A stretch of 64,000 nt of DNA, from NCBI GenBank assembly GCA_947095535.1, contig OX352773.1, forward strand, positions 33,253,398 to 33,317,397, given 5' to 3'. The notes under the pieces were generated by a model, which had not been told where the DNA came from, did not search any database, and was given only the letters and a program-made list of their open reading frames with translations. Source of the stretch: Poecilobothrus nobilitatus (Eukaryota; Arthropoda; Insecta; Diptera; Dolichopodidae). The translations under genes were made by a program, and so were the position numbers. Of this stretch, positions 37,597-50,444 are shown piece by piece. Within the stretch, counting starts at the first letter, position 1. Every line of letters starts with the position of its first letter.

Positions 37597-39249
37597 AAAA
37601 CGAGGAAGAATACAGTTGACTTTGTCAACTCTTAGATACCCGTACGAACCGTTAGTATGTTCACAGCCTGTCACTCTGCTTACAATATTATTTTTTTAAT
37701 ATTTTAGTATTTTAAAATAATTTGGGTGAATTTTATAATTTCTAGAACTATGGGTTGTACATATATTCAAACTATATGTTTATATGTACATTCTTCAAAA
37801 GCAGATTCTAACCTTCCACATAACGATTATCAATCCAAAACTTTTTCAAATATTCTATAGTACCATTTAATACTAAGCGGTAAATGTATATTAAATTTAC
37901 TAAGTACAAAACAGTAAATATAATTTTAAATATATAATTTTTATATTATATTTAAATATTCCATTGACAGAATAATTTCTTATAAGTACAATAAAATACA
38001 TATGTGTATGTAAATACGGCGCTATATAATATACATCTATACTCTTATCATTCATTCACTAGTGACATATACGATATGTAAATAAACATGATATTATATA
38101 AGTATGTATATATATCAATATCATATAAATAAAAATTCTTCAAGCAACCGTTATGTTGTTTATTTAATTACATTTTTTTGTACTACGCATTATATCCTCA
38201 ACAATTTCAAATTATCGAGTAAAACAAAATGGAAAAAATTCGTTAATGAAATTTGTTAGAAAATTTGAAAAAATCAAGTAACACTTTCGTCAATTATAAA
38301 GTAACCCTATATTATTAAAAAAAGTTGTTAACAGAAATAAATATATAATGTTGGAGCTTTAATTTTTGTGTATTACTTCAAAAAAATTTTAACAGGTGTT
38401 CAAGTTACAGGTGTTTAAAAATAGGAAATTTTCAGTTTTTGACCCCTTACAGCTCCTAAACGGGGAGTTATACAAAAAAAATTTCTGAAATGACTCATAC
38501 TTATTTTCAAAGATCTAACTTCTGTCAAAATTTCAAGTTTCCAACTTAAACCGTTTAGAAGATAGAAGGGTTAAAGGATTTTGCAAAATTTGAGTTGCAT
38601 AACGGTTAAAAACCGTTTAGAAGATAGAAGGGTTAAAGGATTTTGCAAAATTTGAGTTGCATAACGGTAAATTAAGACCCCGTATGCCACAAATATATAT
38701 TTATTGTATATATACTTTTAAAGCTAAAATAAAAGTAGTAATCGTTTGGCGTTTTCAAAATGAAGATATACCTTATACAACTTGTGCTATAACAATTTAA
38801 ATATAGAGCTTTTTTGAACCTTTGGGGAGCTGTAGCTCCGTAACGGGTGGGGCTACAAAAAAAAGTTATTAAAAATAAAATTAATATTTTTATGAGATCT
38901 ATCAGTAGTTAAAATTTCATAGCTCTATTGCAAAAAAAATGTGGAGATCTAAAAGTTAGGTGTTCGAGAGCTACCCTAAGGCTTGGTCCAAACTCAACCA
39001 ACAAAAATAGGGAACCTACAAATTACTCCCAAAATATTTTGTGTAAATTTCAAGATTCTAGCTTTCTTAGTTTTTGAGTTAGCGTGCTGACGGACGGACG
39101 GACGGACGGACGGACATGGCTCAAAAGTCTTAGAATTTTTTTCTGATCCGATCCATACCTTTGAAGGTATATCTAGCTCGCTTATTTCGAGGTGTTACAA
39201 ACGGAGGAGTAATTTTATTATACCCGATCCTATCGTACGGGTATAAAAA
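37597..39249 (-). mobile_element. Helentron/DINE-1-like element, family 1 copy B
   Basis: This is a reverse-complement counterpart of copy A. The - strand begins TTTTTATACCCGTACGATAG at 39249 and ends GTTGACTTTGTCAACTGTAT followed by TCTTCCTCGTTTT near 37597. In stretches compared by eye, differences from copy A are about 1-5 per 100 bases. Its GTCC tract (39090-39113) has one more unit than copy A's. It also carries a private 62-bp tandem duplication at 38549-38669. The 3' hairpin GTTGAC TTT GTCAAC is perfect here but carries one mismatch in A. Non-autonomous; no helicase frame. Confidence 0.82.
38549..38669. repeat. 62-bp tandem duplication inside Helentron copy B
   Basis: The segment starting CCGTTTAGAAGATAGAAGGG and running to GCATAACGGT occurs at 38551 and again at 38613 with no visible differences. 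Copy A has the corresponding sequence once. The duplication therefore postdates the split of the two copies. Confidence 0.85.
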
Positions 39250-39287
39250 TTCTTGTATGGAACTTTAAATTTTCTCATATTTTTAAA

Positions 39288-40057
39288 AAGAGGTGCCGTT
39301 TAAAAGCCCGACAGTTATAATCCCGACTTTCAAAATCCCGATGTTGGAAATCGTTTCGAAATTCCGACTGTGCTAAAAACTCCCGACAATATCGCTTTTG
39401 AGATATCTCGAAAAGGGAAAGAGATAGAAAAAAATTTGTTAAGTGCGAAAAATTAAAGAGCTTAAATATAAAAAGTATCGAAATACAGAATGTTTGGGAA
39501 GAAAATTGAGTTTAAAACAAAATTTATAAAGAAGGGCTTTATTTGGTTTCAAAATGAAGGCTTTTATTTGGTTCTTGAAATATTTATGTAAACCAAATTA
39601 ATTGCGAGGCATTTTGGAGTTGGTTACAAAGTCAGAATTTATACGTCTATTACAAAATATATTTTAGAGTTAATGACAAAATCATGGTTTTTCCATTTTA
39701 CAGAATATTTATTTATATACTAAGACGAGATTTTTACAGTTGGTAACTCAATCAGAGGTTTTTCCCTTTTTTCAGAATATTTATTTGTACACTAAGGAGA
39801 GATTTTAGAGTTGACTTCAAAGCAAGGGTTTCAATCTCGAAGGGTGGCAAATTATATATTTCGTGGACATTCATATAGAATTTTTTATTTGTCCTGAATC
39901 ATCATATGCCTTTCGTTAGCTTATAAAAATCAAAAAATAAAATATATAAAGAAAAAAAAAAACTAAGTAATGTCGAGATTTGGAAATATCGTGATTTTGA
40001 AACGGTGGGATTTTGAAAGTCGGGGTTATAAATGTCCGGTTTTCGTTACGCACTCTT
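39288..40057. mobile_element. DNA transposon remnant or MITE with terminal inverted repeats, about 770 bp
   Basis: The left end begins AGAGGTGCCGTTTAAAAG and continues CAGTTATAATCCCGACTTTC, AAAATCCCGATG. The right end, read inward on the other strand, is AGAGTGCGTAACGAAAACCG, then CATTTATAACCCCGACTTTC, AAAATCCC. The inverted repeats extend about 55 bp. The left end is itself built of short units around AAAnnCCCGAC. The interior (39611-39835) has four copies of a roughly 70-bp unit containing ATTTTAGAGTTGA and CAGAATATTTATTT. Flanks are TTTAAAAA on both sides, so a TTAA or longer AT duplication is possible but ambiguous. No transposase frame; superfamily unknown. Confidence 0.65.
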
Positions 40058-41234
40058 TAAAAATACATAATTTAAATTTTTAAAAAAAATAATTATAACT
40101 TAATGAATTAAAGTATATATATAAAAAACTTACAAAATTATTTTAATAAAGTGTATTTTTTATTTTTCTTTTATATAATGTATACGTAATGAATGTGTTT
40201 CGTGGCACTTGCATAACGTATATGCTACAGCCCCTAACTTTATGTCTATTACTTTACAAAAATTTTTTATTTTGTTTTATTAACTTAAAAAAAAAAACGA
40301 AAAAGAAATTAAATGATTTGGGTGATTTGGGTCAAAGGTTAATCAATGCCCATTTAGCTCGTTACACACCGCATAACAAAACAAAACTGTGTATGTGTTA
40401 ACGAATTCAAGCCACAGACTACTGATCGGTAATAATTATAGAATGTTTTCTTTCTTCTTTCTTCTTTTTTTTGTTTTTTTTTTTTTCAAGTAATTTAAAA
40501 TGCAACGATTTAAAAAAAATAAAAAATTAAATAACAGAATTTCTTTTTTTTTTTTTATTTTGGTTTTTATTTTAAAATTTTAATTAAAAATGAAAAACTC
40601 ATCATTAAAAATTAAATTATGGAAGCACATTACTATATATTTGGACTTAAACATACGGCATAAAGTGTCTATGGCCATATATATATATACAAATACAATT
40701 AAAGTTAAGTAAATTAAAGTACTTGAAAATAAAAAAATAAAAATGGAAATTTTAAATTGAAAATAATAAAAATTAAAATGAAATAGGCGAAAAAAAAAAA
40801 AAAAATTAATGAATTTTTCATGATTTTTTGTTTTTATACATTTTAATCCAAAAAGTTGAAAAGGTTGAAAAAGTTTTGTGTGAATTTATTAATATTTTTT
40901 TATTTTTACTTTTTTTTTTATTTTTATAATAAACCTTTTGAAAAATTTAAAACAACGTGAAAATAATATAATTATACATAAGATGATCCCCTTTCATATT
41001 TTTGAAGTTTATATTCATAATTATTAATATATGTACGTATACTTTAGAATTTTGATTAGTTACAATGTGACTAAAAAATTTGTTTCAAAAATTATTGAAC
41101 AATAATCAACACAAAATTTTTAGTTTGTCAATTTTCGAGTGTCAATTTTTCAATTTTTGAGTGTCAATTTTGATCTACTCAAACTAAGTAAATATTTTAT
41201 ACAGTTTCCGTGATTCATATCTAATTTTAGTCGC
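40058..41234. other. AT-rich intronic DNA with one mixed-composition frame
   Basis: The 70-codon frame at 40189-40401 has GC-richer ends (MNVFRGTCITYMLQPLTLC; LINAHLARYTPHNKTKL) joined by a poly-A-coded Lys run. I do not recognise it, and no splice signals give it a clear context. Confidence 0.4.
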
Positions 41235-41973
41235 TTTTTAGCACATTTCCAAAAAAATTTTGAAAAAATGTGGCCTTTCGTCCGTACATCTGTTTACGAA
41301 AGTTCTACACCGTTAAAGATACAGAAATGAAATTTTAACGATGGTTTCATAAAAAAAAAATTTTTTTGTAGAAGACTTTTTTCATGTAGCCCCATCCATT
41401 ATGGAGCTCAAACAGCCCCTCAAGCGCTATTTTTAAATGTGCTTCAGGTTTTTCTTAATAATTTTTCAATTTAAAAACGCCATTCGACAGAATATTTGTT
41501 ACCTTTGTAAGTCAATATCAAAATTGTAGAATTCTTTTAGTATTTAAATTTACCGTTATGTGAAAACCAAATTTTGCATGATTTTTCTTCCTTTATAACT
41601 CTGACACGCTTGTAGATAGGATATTGAAATTTTGAGGGAAGAAAGAACTTTTAGAATTAATATTTTTTGTACCACTCCCTGTTTAAGAGCTATTAAGAAC
41701 TTAAAAATTGAACATTTGCTAATTTTAAACACCTGTAAGTTAGGCACCAGTACAAATTTTTCTTTGGCAAGACATACAAATTAAAGCTTCAATAATATAT
41801 TTGTACGTGTGTTAAAAGTTTTTCTTTGTTATGTAGGGTTCCGGACTTACAGACTTTTTTCTTTTTATATGAAATTTTCAAATTTTGGTGCAGGGACACA
41901 ATTCTAAACAGTTTGTATTGCTTTTTGGAAATGTGCGCCTTTAAAAAACATTGGTTTACATTCTCTCTTGTTT
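41235..41973 (+). mobile_element. Helentron/DINE-like element, family 2 copy D
   Basis: It begins TTTTTAGCACATTTCCAAA and ends TTGGAAATGTGCGCCTTT, TTGGTTTACATTCTCTCTTG TTT, matching copy C throughout. The GTCC tract has decayed to CGTCCGTACATCTG and several interior deletions shorten it to about 740 bp. It is older or more decayed than copy C. The 63-codon frame on its opposite strand is not a gene. Confidence 0.75.
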
Positions 41974-44900
41974 ATAGGTAGATACATACTTGTTTGTTTG
42001 TCAAATCAAACTTATCCCATTTTAAAAGAGTTAGTGTTTTTATAGATAAAAATTGCACTTAAGAACTACACCAACAGTAACAGGTTCAAAATTTTTGTGT
42101 ATCATTTATAATATGCAAAAACAAATAATAATAATAAATTGCTTTTTGAGTTTTAATTTTTATTTAGATTTTTTTTAGATAGATATATCTTTCAGAAATG
42201 TATCCTTAACTAAATGTTAAATATATGTGACTGGAATCAATTTGGAAATTTTTAATTTTCTAAACCATTTTTAATGTTATTTATAAACTATGTACATATG
42301 TACTTTAAAGTACAGACTTTTTAATTTGCTAAGAACAAAAAATTTTCAATTTATAAATAATATGTGCTTATGTCTTTTCAAAACTAAAATTTTAAATTAA
42401 CATTATAAAATTTAACATTTCAAATTAATTTAATGTTTAAAGTTAATGAACTTAAATTAAATACAAAAAATTAGAAATTCAAGTCAAAGATTAGATTTAC
42501 CTTTTTATATATTAATTTTATTTACATATATATATTGCAAAAGGTAATCAATTTATATTAAATATATACGAGTACATTATATCGGTATCTTTCATATCCC
42601 ACCGCAAATCAAAAGTAAAATGTAAAATATGCTCAGTCTAAACTAACCCTAGATTGCAAATATAAACCATTACAAAAAAATTATAACTAATCCAATTTGG
42701 TTTCTGTTTTATCATAAATAGGACTGTACAAAAATCGGGAAATTACTCAACATTGCCAGTTAGAAATTCTTATCGCTATATTAGAAATAAAAATCGCTAC
42801 AATTCACCGAAATTTAAATGTCAAAATTGTATCAAATTGTATCAATTGTATCAAGATGTAATTCAAAATTTTGCTGTCAATACGAACCAAAACATCAAAG
42901 CGGAATTACAGCAAAATGTATACCAATATGGTGCTGTATAATGATTTGATAATTAATAAATTCATTAATAAAAAGTTAAATCTATTCTCGTCACTGCACA
43001 AAATAAATCTATATTCTCGTCACTTCGATGCACAAATCGACAAAAGTCTAATAACAATTAATAAATAAAATTATAACTTTGTACTATTATAGTCATAACT
43101 TCTAATATAACAAAGATGGTTGTTACAAGAAATTAAAAAAAATATGAGTTTAAATATAAGAAAATCTTTTTTATTTTATCACAGTTTTACATTTCTCACT
43201 TCACACTTCTTTCAAATAAAACTGAAAATTAATCAAAATTAAATGACATTTTAAAATAATAACTGTCAGTTAAAAATAAATTTATATACCTACTGAAAAT
43301 AATAATTTTTTGACTATACAATAAAATTAGACTTTTATTTGGTTTTATATATATATATTACATATAGTATGTATATTTTATATATGATTATGATTAAAAA
43401 AAGAAAATTAAAAGTTCCATGCAGTGATAAATACAATTTTTTTTTTTATTAATTATTAAATAAAATTTTAGCTTTTTTTTTTTGTTAATCTTTTGAAATT
43501 TTAACTTTTAATAATATCTTAATTGGTTCACTATGGCTCCTTATTACAAAGAGCAAAAAAAACTAAATTTAATAAAGAGAAAAAAAAAATAGATTATATT
43601 TTAGCTATGACTGATGTCTAAGAATTAAATATATATATAAATGTATCTATATCTATAATAATATATGTTTATTCTGAATGAATGATAAGACATAATCCCA
43701 TATATAGTGCTATAAAATTGTATTAAAAAAAAAAATACGATATTTTATTTTTGTACATATATGTATGTATATATACTTTAAAAATAATAAAATATAATTA
43801 TCACAGTTAACACTTGAATTTTATTTCTTTTGCTTATCAGTAAGTGAATAATATGATAAAAAGGAAATGAAAAAAATATAGCCAAAATACTATTGCTTCA
43901 AAAAAATTTCTGTATTTTTGCTCATAGGGTGATGATTTTTTAAATTAATAGGTGTAAAAAAAAAAAAAACTTTTTATAGGTAATTGAATTTATTGTAAGT
44001 AATTAAATTTGTGTTTTTATTAATTTATTTAGGTAGGTATTTTTTTTGTTTTTTTTTTTGTTTGTTTTGGGTTGTTTATGGGTATTTTCAAGGTTTATCA
44101 TCAAAACATATATATATATATATATGATATAGGTACTAATATTTATTTAAAAAATTGTTGTTAGTTTTCAATTGCAAATAAGTAATTGTTTAAAAAAATG
44201 TTTTTTTTTTTTTTGTCAATCAATATACCTATTCCAATATAGAATTTCGTATACTATGTATAGCAATAATTCAAGAATTTTAAATGATGACAACATTTTT
44301 GGCAGATTTTACAAAATAATATTTTTTTTTTATTATGTAATTTAAGTTATACTTATGACTGTTTAATTTGATTATTTCGTTGATAACCCGACATATTTTA
44401 AAAATGATTTTTGAAATAAATTTAACCGTATTTTAAACTAAAATATTAGAAAGATAACCATTTATTAAATTTCCAAAAAACAAAAAAAAAATGTGTATGA
44501 ACCTATTCGAAAAAATAAAAAAATAAATATAAACACAACGGTTTTTTATTTTAAATCTTAGTTCGGAGTAATTTGGTAATGAATCCCGTTTGAGTGCTTC
44601 ACGCTTAAGTGCCTACATCGGTTATGAACTTAAAATTAATACCTAAATAGCTTTTTGTTTTTTTTAAAGTGATCAATTTTTTAATTTTTTTTTTTTTTAC
44701 ATTCATAGATAACTAAAGCTATGATTTTTGATTTTTTTTTTATCTTAGTTTCACTACTGCCTTCGTATATGAGGACATAGTACAATTTGTCTGACTATTG
44801 CAACTCTTCAATTGTCAAATAAATACATAAATAGCAAAAGTAATGTTTTTTTTTATATGAATTTGCTCGTGTTAATGCTTTACGCATGATGCAGCCAATT

Positions 44901-47454
44901 CCCTTAATTGTCACATATTATTGAACTTGTATTTAATTTTATATGCAAAATTTTTCGGTTAAGTTTGCCAAAAAAAAATGAAAATTGCACCGGAAAAAAA
45001 CAATCATATCTACTTTAAAAGCTAAATTTAAATGTTTTGACAGTTTCCTCTTACCAATATATGTATATGTATACAATCCATAATGTTTTGTTGTTTACGA
45101 TTTTTATATAGCGAAATTCGATAATATAGTACCAGCCACCGGGTGGACACTTAAACGAAATTCCTAAGTGAAAGGAATGTATATGTATAATGTATATTAA
45201 AAATGAAATTAAAAAATAAAATATATAGCATATTATGGAGAATTCATTTGTAGAATTTAATTTTATATTCATTGATCTTTTTTACCCTTTTGATCCTACA
45301 TAATATAATAATTTAATTAAAAACTAACAAAAAAAAAATTGTTGTTTTTATTTTTTAATTGTCAGTTTTTAAATTCTAGAAATTATATTAAACAAAAATA
45401 AAAATAAGAAAAATTTTTTCTTAAATTCATTAAAAATTTTCTTGCAATGCATACATAGATACATATTTATAAATTGCAAAATATTTGCAAAAAAAAAAAA
45501 AATACAAAATTTACTTTGTTGTTAAATCCAATTATTTATGTAATAAAAATTAAAGATGAACTGTTTGCAAATAAATTCTAATTATAAAAAAAAAAAAAAT
45601 TTTTTTATCTTATAATTAATTGAATATTGTAAATATTGTATATATGTATGTACCTTAGTAATGTCTTGCATTAAAAAATATTTAAAATTAATGTTATATG
45701 AAATGTACCGTCCATAATAAAATTGAAATTGCATTGCATTACGTTTTCATTAATTTTTATTGTCGAATTTTTTAATATTAATATTTAATTGATCAATCTC
45801 TTGATCAGTCAGTTAAACATAAAATTCAATATTTTGAGGAATTATGGAATTAGTTATGTCATGTGTTATCAGTATTATGGAGTTGTCACCATATGTATTC
45901 AATATTTTATATACTCCTATAACATCATACTAGATCGAGTTAATACTTCTTTTCCTCCTTTTTTTTTTGAGTTATTATATAGATGAATTACTATATAATA
46001 CTTAATATTTTTAATTATATAAGTACCTACTATATAGAAGTATTTGATTTTGTAAGGCGATATATATATATAATATAATCTGATTTATAAAACTGTTTTA
46101 TTCTTTGAAACATTGGAAAATGCTTTTAATTTATCTTTTAAAAATATTTTTGAAAGTTCATTATGACATCAAATTTTATACTTCCTTTTTATTAAATTAA
46201 AGGATTATAATAATTAATTAATAAAAGAAGGAGAAGAGTATGACAAAAATGTATGCAAAATGCTTGCTAATTTTTTAACGGTTAGGCTAACAAACCTACA
46301 ATATATATGTACCACCGTTATAGATATTATATACCTATAGAACGAAAAAAAAATTATCTTAGAACATGGGTATATTATCAGTTAGGATAGTGGGTATCGA
46401 ACTGGATTATATTATATTACTTATATAATAATATAAACGCTAGAGAATTACAAAACTGTGCAATCCAGCCGTTATACAAATGTATAGGAGAAAAGTTATA
46501 TGTTCCATATATATACAGTTGATTATTTTCATTTGACATATATATATATATATAAACATTCAATTTTTTAATTCAAAATCTTCAACAAAATATATACAGT
46601 TACACAAACAGATATATATGTATACATATATATAGGAAAGTAGATATAAACATAGGATAGACATCATATATATGTATATTTATATGATGTAAAAAAGATA
46701 TGATTGTGGTAATTTAAAATTACTATACAAATACTTAGAAGAACTTATGAGTGGTTTTTATTGGTGATTTGAATTGTTTCCTACCAACTTATATCCTTCA
46801 AAAAAAAAATAAATAAATAAATAAATTAAAAAGAGAAACTAAGATAAAATACTTATTTTATCGATTTAATTGTTAAATTCTTAATAATTATGTTAATTTA
46901 ATTTTTAATAATTTATAAGTAATTATTTACACATATTTTTTCATATATGTATATGTACATAATATATATTATATATAAAACATTCATAATACTTAGTAAG
47001 CAATTATAAGATTTAAATAATTTTATTATATATGTATGTATAGGAAGTATAGGAATAATACGTCATATATAATAAATATTAATAAATAAGGATTAATATC
47101 TTAGTTTTAAATGTCAAAAATAAAATCATTAATCTTTATATGAAAACGATAATTGCATACATAACTATATATACATATATGTCTATTTATATGTATAGGT
47201 ATAAACTTTAAATATAATTATAAATTTTTATATTTTATTTAATCTGATAGGTATAATAAACTATTATTAATTTTTTTTTTTGTATAATTTAACACCTGTA
47301 AATTATTATATTCATTAATTACAGGTCCTTAGTAAATATTTACATGAATTAATACCATATGAATATACCATTTTCTTAATAGCATTTAAAAACCAATCAT
47401 AAATTCATATGAATTTTTTTTTTTTTCGTATATTTTTATTTTTTTTTTTAATTT
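41974..47454. other. AT-rich intronic DNA
   Basis: No gene recognised. A mixed-composition island at 42721-43060 holds a triple ATTGTATCAA run (near 42826-42855) and a doubled TATTCTCGTCACT (42985 and 43011); its two short frames lack convincing starts. (TA)n and (TATG)n tracts are common. Confidence 0.45.
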
Positions 47455-47690
47455 TTACGCTTGCCAAGCCAAATGCCAAACAATTGTTTTTATGATTTTG
47501 TTTTTATTTTTCGTTTTACTGCACACAGCACACGTTCAATTTTCATGTGGGCGGCGATATTATCAATGATTTTTTATTTAATCGTTATTTGACAACCATT
47601 TTGCTTATTTTTTTTTTATTACTTATTATTGCTACCGTTTTTGTTACTATTGCAGATGCTGCTTTACATTTTTGTTATACGAGTATGTAT
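47455..47690. promoter_or_regulatory. Candidate conserved non-coding block
   Basis: An island of complex sequence in AT-rich intron: GCCAAGCCAAATGCCAAAC, TTTTATGATTTTG (homeodomain-type core), CACAGCACACGTTC and TGTGGGCGGCGATATTATC (with a GGGCGG box), then TTGTTACTATTGCAG, which also looks like a splice acceptor. No matching coding exon follows. Enhancer function is inference from composition only. Confidence 0.25.
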
Positions 47691-50444
47691 ACATAATATA
47701 TAGAACTTTTCTATATACAGCGTCTTTATAAGCAAATTTATTACATTTACGATTGCAATAATAACAAATTTTCGGATTAAATGCGATTTAAAAAGCCATA
47801 CATAGATAGGTGATTAAAAAAAGAAATGGTGAATAGAATGACGATTCCATAATTTATTATTGGATATTGTTGCTAAAAAATAAAATAATAATTAAAAAAC
47901 AGGTGGTTGTATCATTTTTAACTGTAATTTTTTTAAAAATATTTTACCTTTGTATATATATATATAGTACATATATGCGCTTTTTATTACATTATAACAT
48001 GACATGATTATGATTTTTTGATGTTTTTGATTGAAACAACGCGGATTTAAATCATATGTATGTATTTCCAAAAAAAAAAAAAATTTAACTCAAAGAACAC
48101 AAAAAATTAAAATTTTCACGTAAAAGGGCTTCGAAGGAAAATAAAATCCACAAAGGCTACATCATTATGTGAACGATCCAAAGGAAAATATAAATTGCAA
48201 AATAACGAACATCTGTACAGGTGTCAGAAATGATAATTGGTTTAGAAAAATGTTTTTTTTTGTGTCTTAAGTTAATATTAATTGGTAATTTAAAAAATAT
48301 GAAAGAATAAAAATTTAAAATATGCCAATAGAGTTGAAATCTAGGATATTTTAGTCTAAGGATAAAATATCGATGCATATTTTTTATACCTGAAAAAACA
48401 ACAATATATTTGTCCCAAAAAATTCTATCGATCCTTTGATATCCTTGCGAAGCAAGAACTGATGACACTTTTATATGAAGTAAATTCTTTACAATATTTT
48501 TAAAAGTTTTAATGCATTTAAATTATAATCTATTAATTATTATAAACACAATTAAGAACTTAAATTTGTAACTGTTAATATTAATTTACTTAGATTTTAA
48601 TATTGTTGTATCCGAAATAATGACGGAAAAAGAAAATATGTATAGATTAATTTAGTTCAATTTGTTCATTTAATTTTTTTAATTTGTAAAGTCATCTTAA
48701 CTTTGTAAAATTAATTTATTCTAAAGCTTATTTTATTAAATAATATATGTATATATAGAGAAATGGTAATAAATATTGATAAAGATGATATATATATATA
48801 TATATATTTTATTCCTTAAAAATTAGTTCGAAATAATATATTTGGTAATGTTGTACTCTTATTTTATTCTTATAATTGAATTTTGAGTAATAATAGAAAA
48901 ATAAGAATAAATTATAATAACTCTTATATTATATATATGTATGTATATTATATGTTAATAAATAATATTTTTAAATATATGTAAACAACAAAACAAAAAT
49001 ATGTATGAATACTTTTAAGAAACTAAGTATACCTATATATAAAAATATGTTAATTAAATTCAAATTTCAAAATTTAAAACGGGATCAACACATTTCTTGT
49101 TTTTCAAATACCCATAGCAAAAATACATATATATATATGATTTCTAAATTATATGTTTTTAAATATTATTAATATCTTATTTTAGTTTTTTTTTTCAAAA
49201 TTATAAAGAAAACAGGAAAATTCATATCGCGGTTTTATAATCGTCGAAAGAAAAAAAAAATTACAAAATTTTAAATATCTTATTAAGTTTTGCTAAATGG
49301 GTTAATAAAAATATTGGCTATACTTTTCTTTATGTCTTGTATCGGATCGATCCCTTTTAATTAAGATCAGGAAACAAAAAATATAAAAGTCGATATAAAT
49401 TGGGTCAAACTATATATATATAATGAAAGTTACATTATATAAAAAGAAAAAAAAAAAGTGTAGAAAAATCAATTTTATCTCATATATTTGAAGATAATAA
49501 TATATTAAGTGAAACACATTAAGTGAAACTAATAATCAGAAATGTATTAAAATAAAGTGCAAAATAGCTGAGGACAAAAATTTTATATAAAAAGTGAAAA
49601 ACATAATTAAATATATAGTAAAAAACATAATTTAGAATAATAATTAATTATAATTAATAAATGTGCATATATGTGTATATATATATATATACATAAACAA
49701 AAGATTTAAAAAATATAGAGTTGAAGGAATCATATAGCTTTTCAATTTTTATGATAAATGAGGAAGATGTCAATAAATATAAAATAAATTCTTGAAATAG
49801 ATTTGAATCAGCAACTCAGCGTATATAGTATAATAAAAACAAAACCATAACTAGTAAAAATTTTAAGGGATCCAGTCATAGAGATTGTAGTTATAAATAA
49901 TTTTTTTTTAAATTAATAACAACAGCGTTTTGGTATATCTACTATACATACAACATGTATACATACATACAATTGTTCTTTAAAGAAAAATATTTAATAT
50001 AATATGTAGGACCAGTTGTATAGAGATTTGAATGAAATTAAGAAGAATTTACAAGCAAAAATAAAAGGAACATTAAAATCTTAATTTTTTTTTATATTAT
50101 CTTCTTTGCACCATAACACCCTAGAATCCTACTTACATTTGTTATCTCCAAAACCAAACAGTACATATTCATATTAAAAGATCTAAAGTGTGATTTTAAA
50201 AATGGTATTTTAGGTTCGATAAAGTCCAATATTATCCACAGGAACCGTTACGTAGAACGTCACGAAGAAGCGTAAGAAAATGTTAGTACTAAAACTAATT
50301 TCTTTTAAAATATTACATTCTTATAATATTAAAGTTTGTTTTCAATATTATTTGTTTAGTTAGTTTAGTACAAGTTTTCGACGAAGGTTTTATAAGTTTT
50401 TAATCTAATATATGAAGAAGAAAATGTGTTTGTTTGTTTGTAGC
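47691..50444. other. AT-rich intronic DNA
   Basis: No gene supported. (TA)n at 48788-48808 and 49676-49692. A less AT-rich patch at 50105-50275 could not be classified. Confidence 0.5.

Noticed and set aside
40189..40401. 70-codon frame with mixed-composition ends
   Set aside because: The two ends are joined by a poly-A-coded Lys run, there is no recognisable domain and no splice signals give it a place in fusilli. Not strong enough to call.
42753..43068. Two overlapping 62-65-codon frames
   Set aside because: The first starts at TTG, both overlap short tandem duplications (ATTGTATCAA, TATTCTCGTCACT), and neither resembles a known family.
48157..48468. 103-codon open frame on the - strand
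   Set aside because: Its first codon is GTG, composition is Phe/Ile/Tyr/Lys/His-rich as expected from AT-rich DNA, no domain is recognisable and no splice context is clear. It is the longest of several chance frames.
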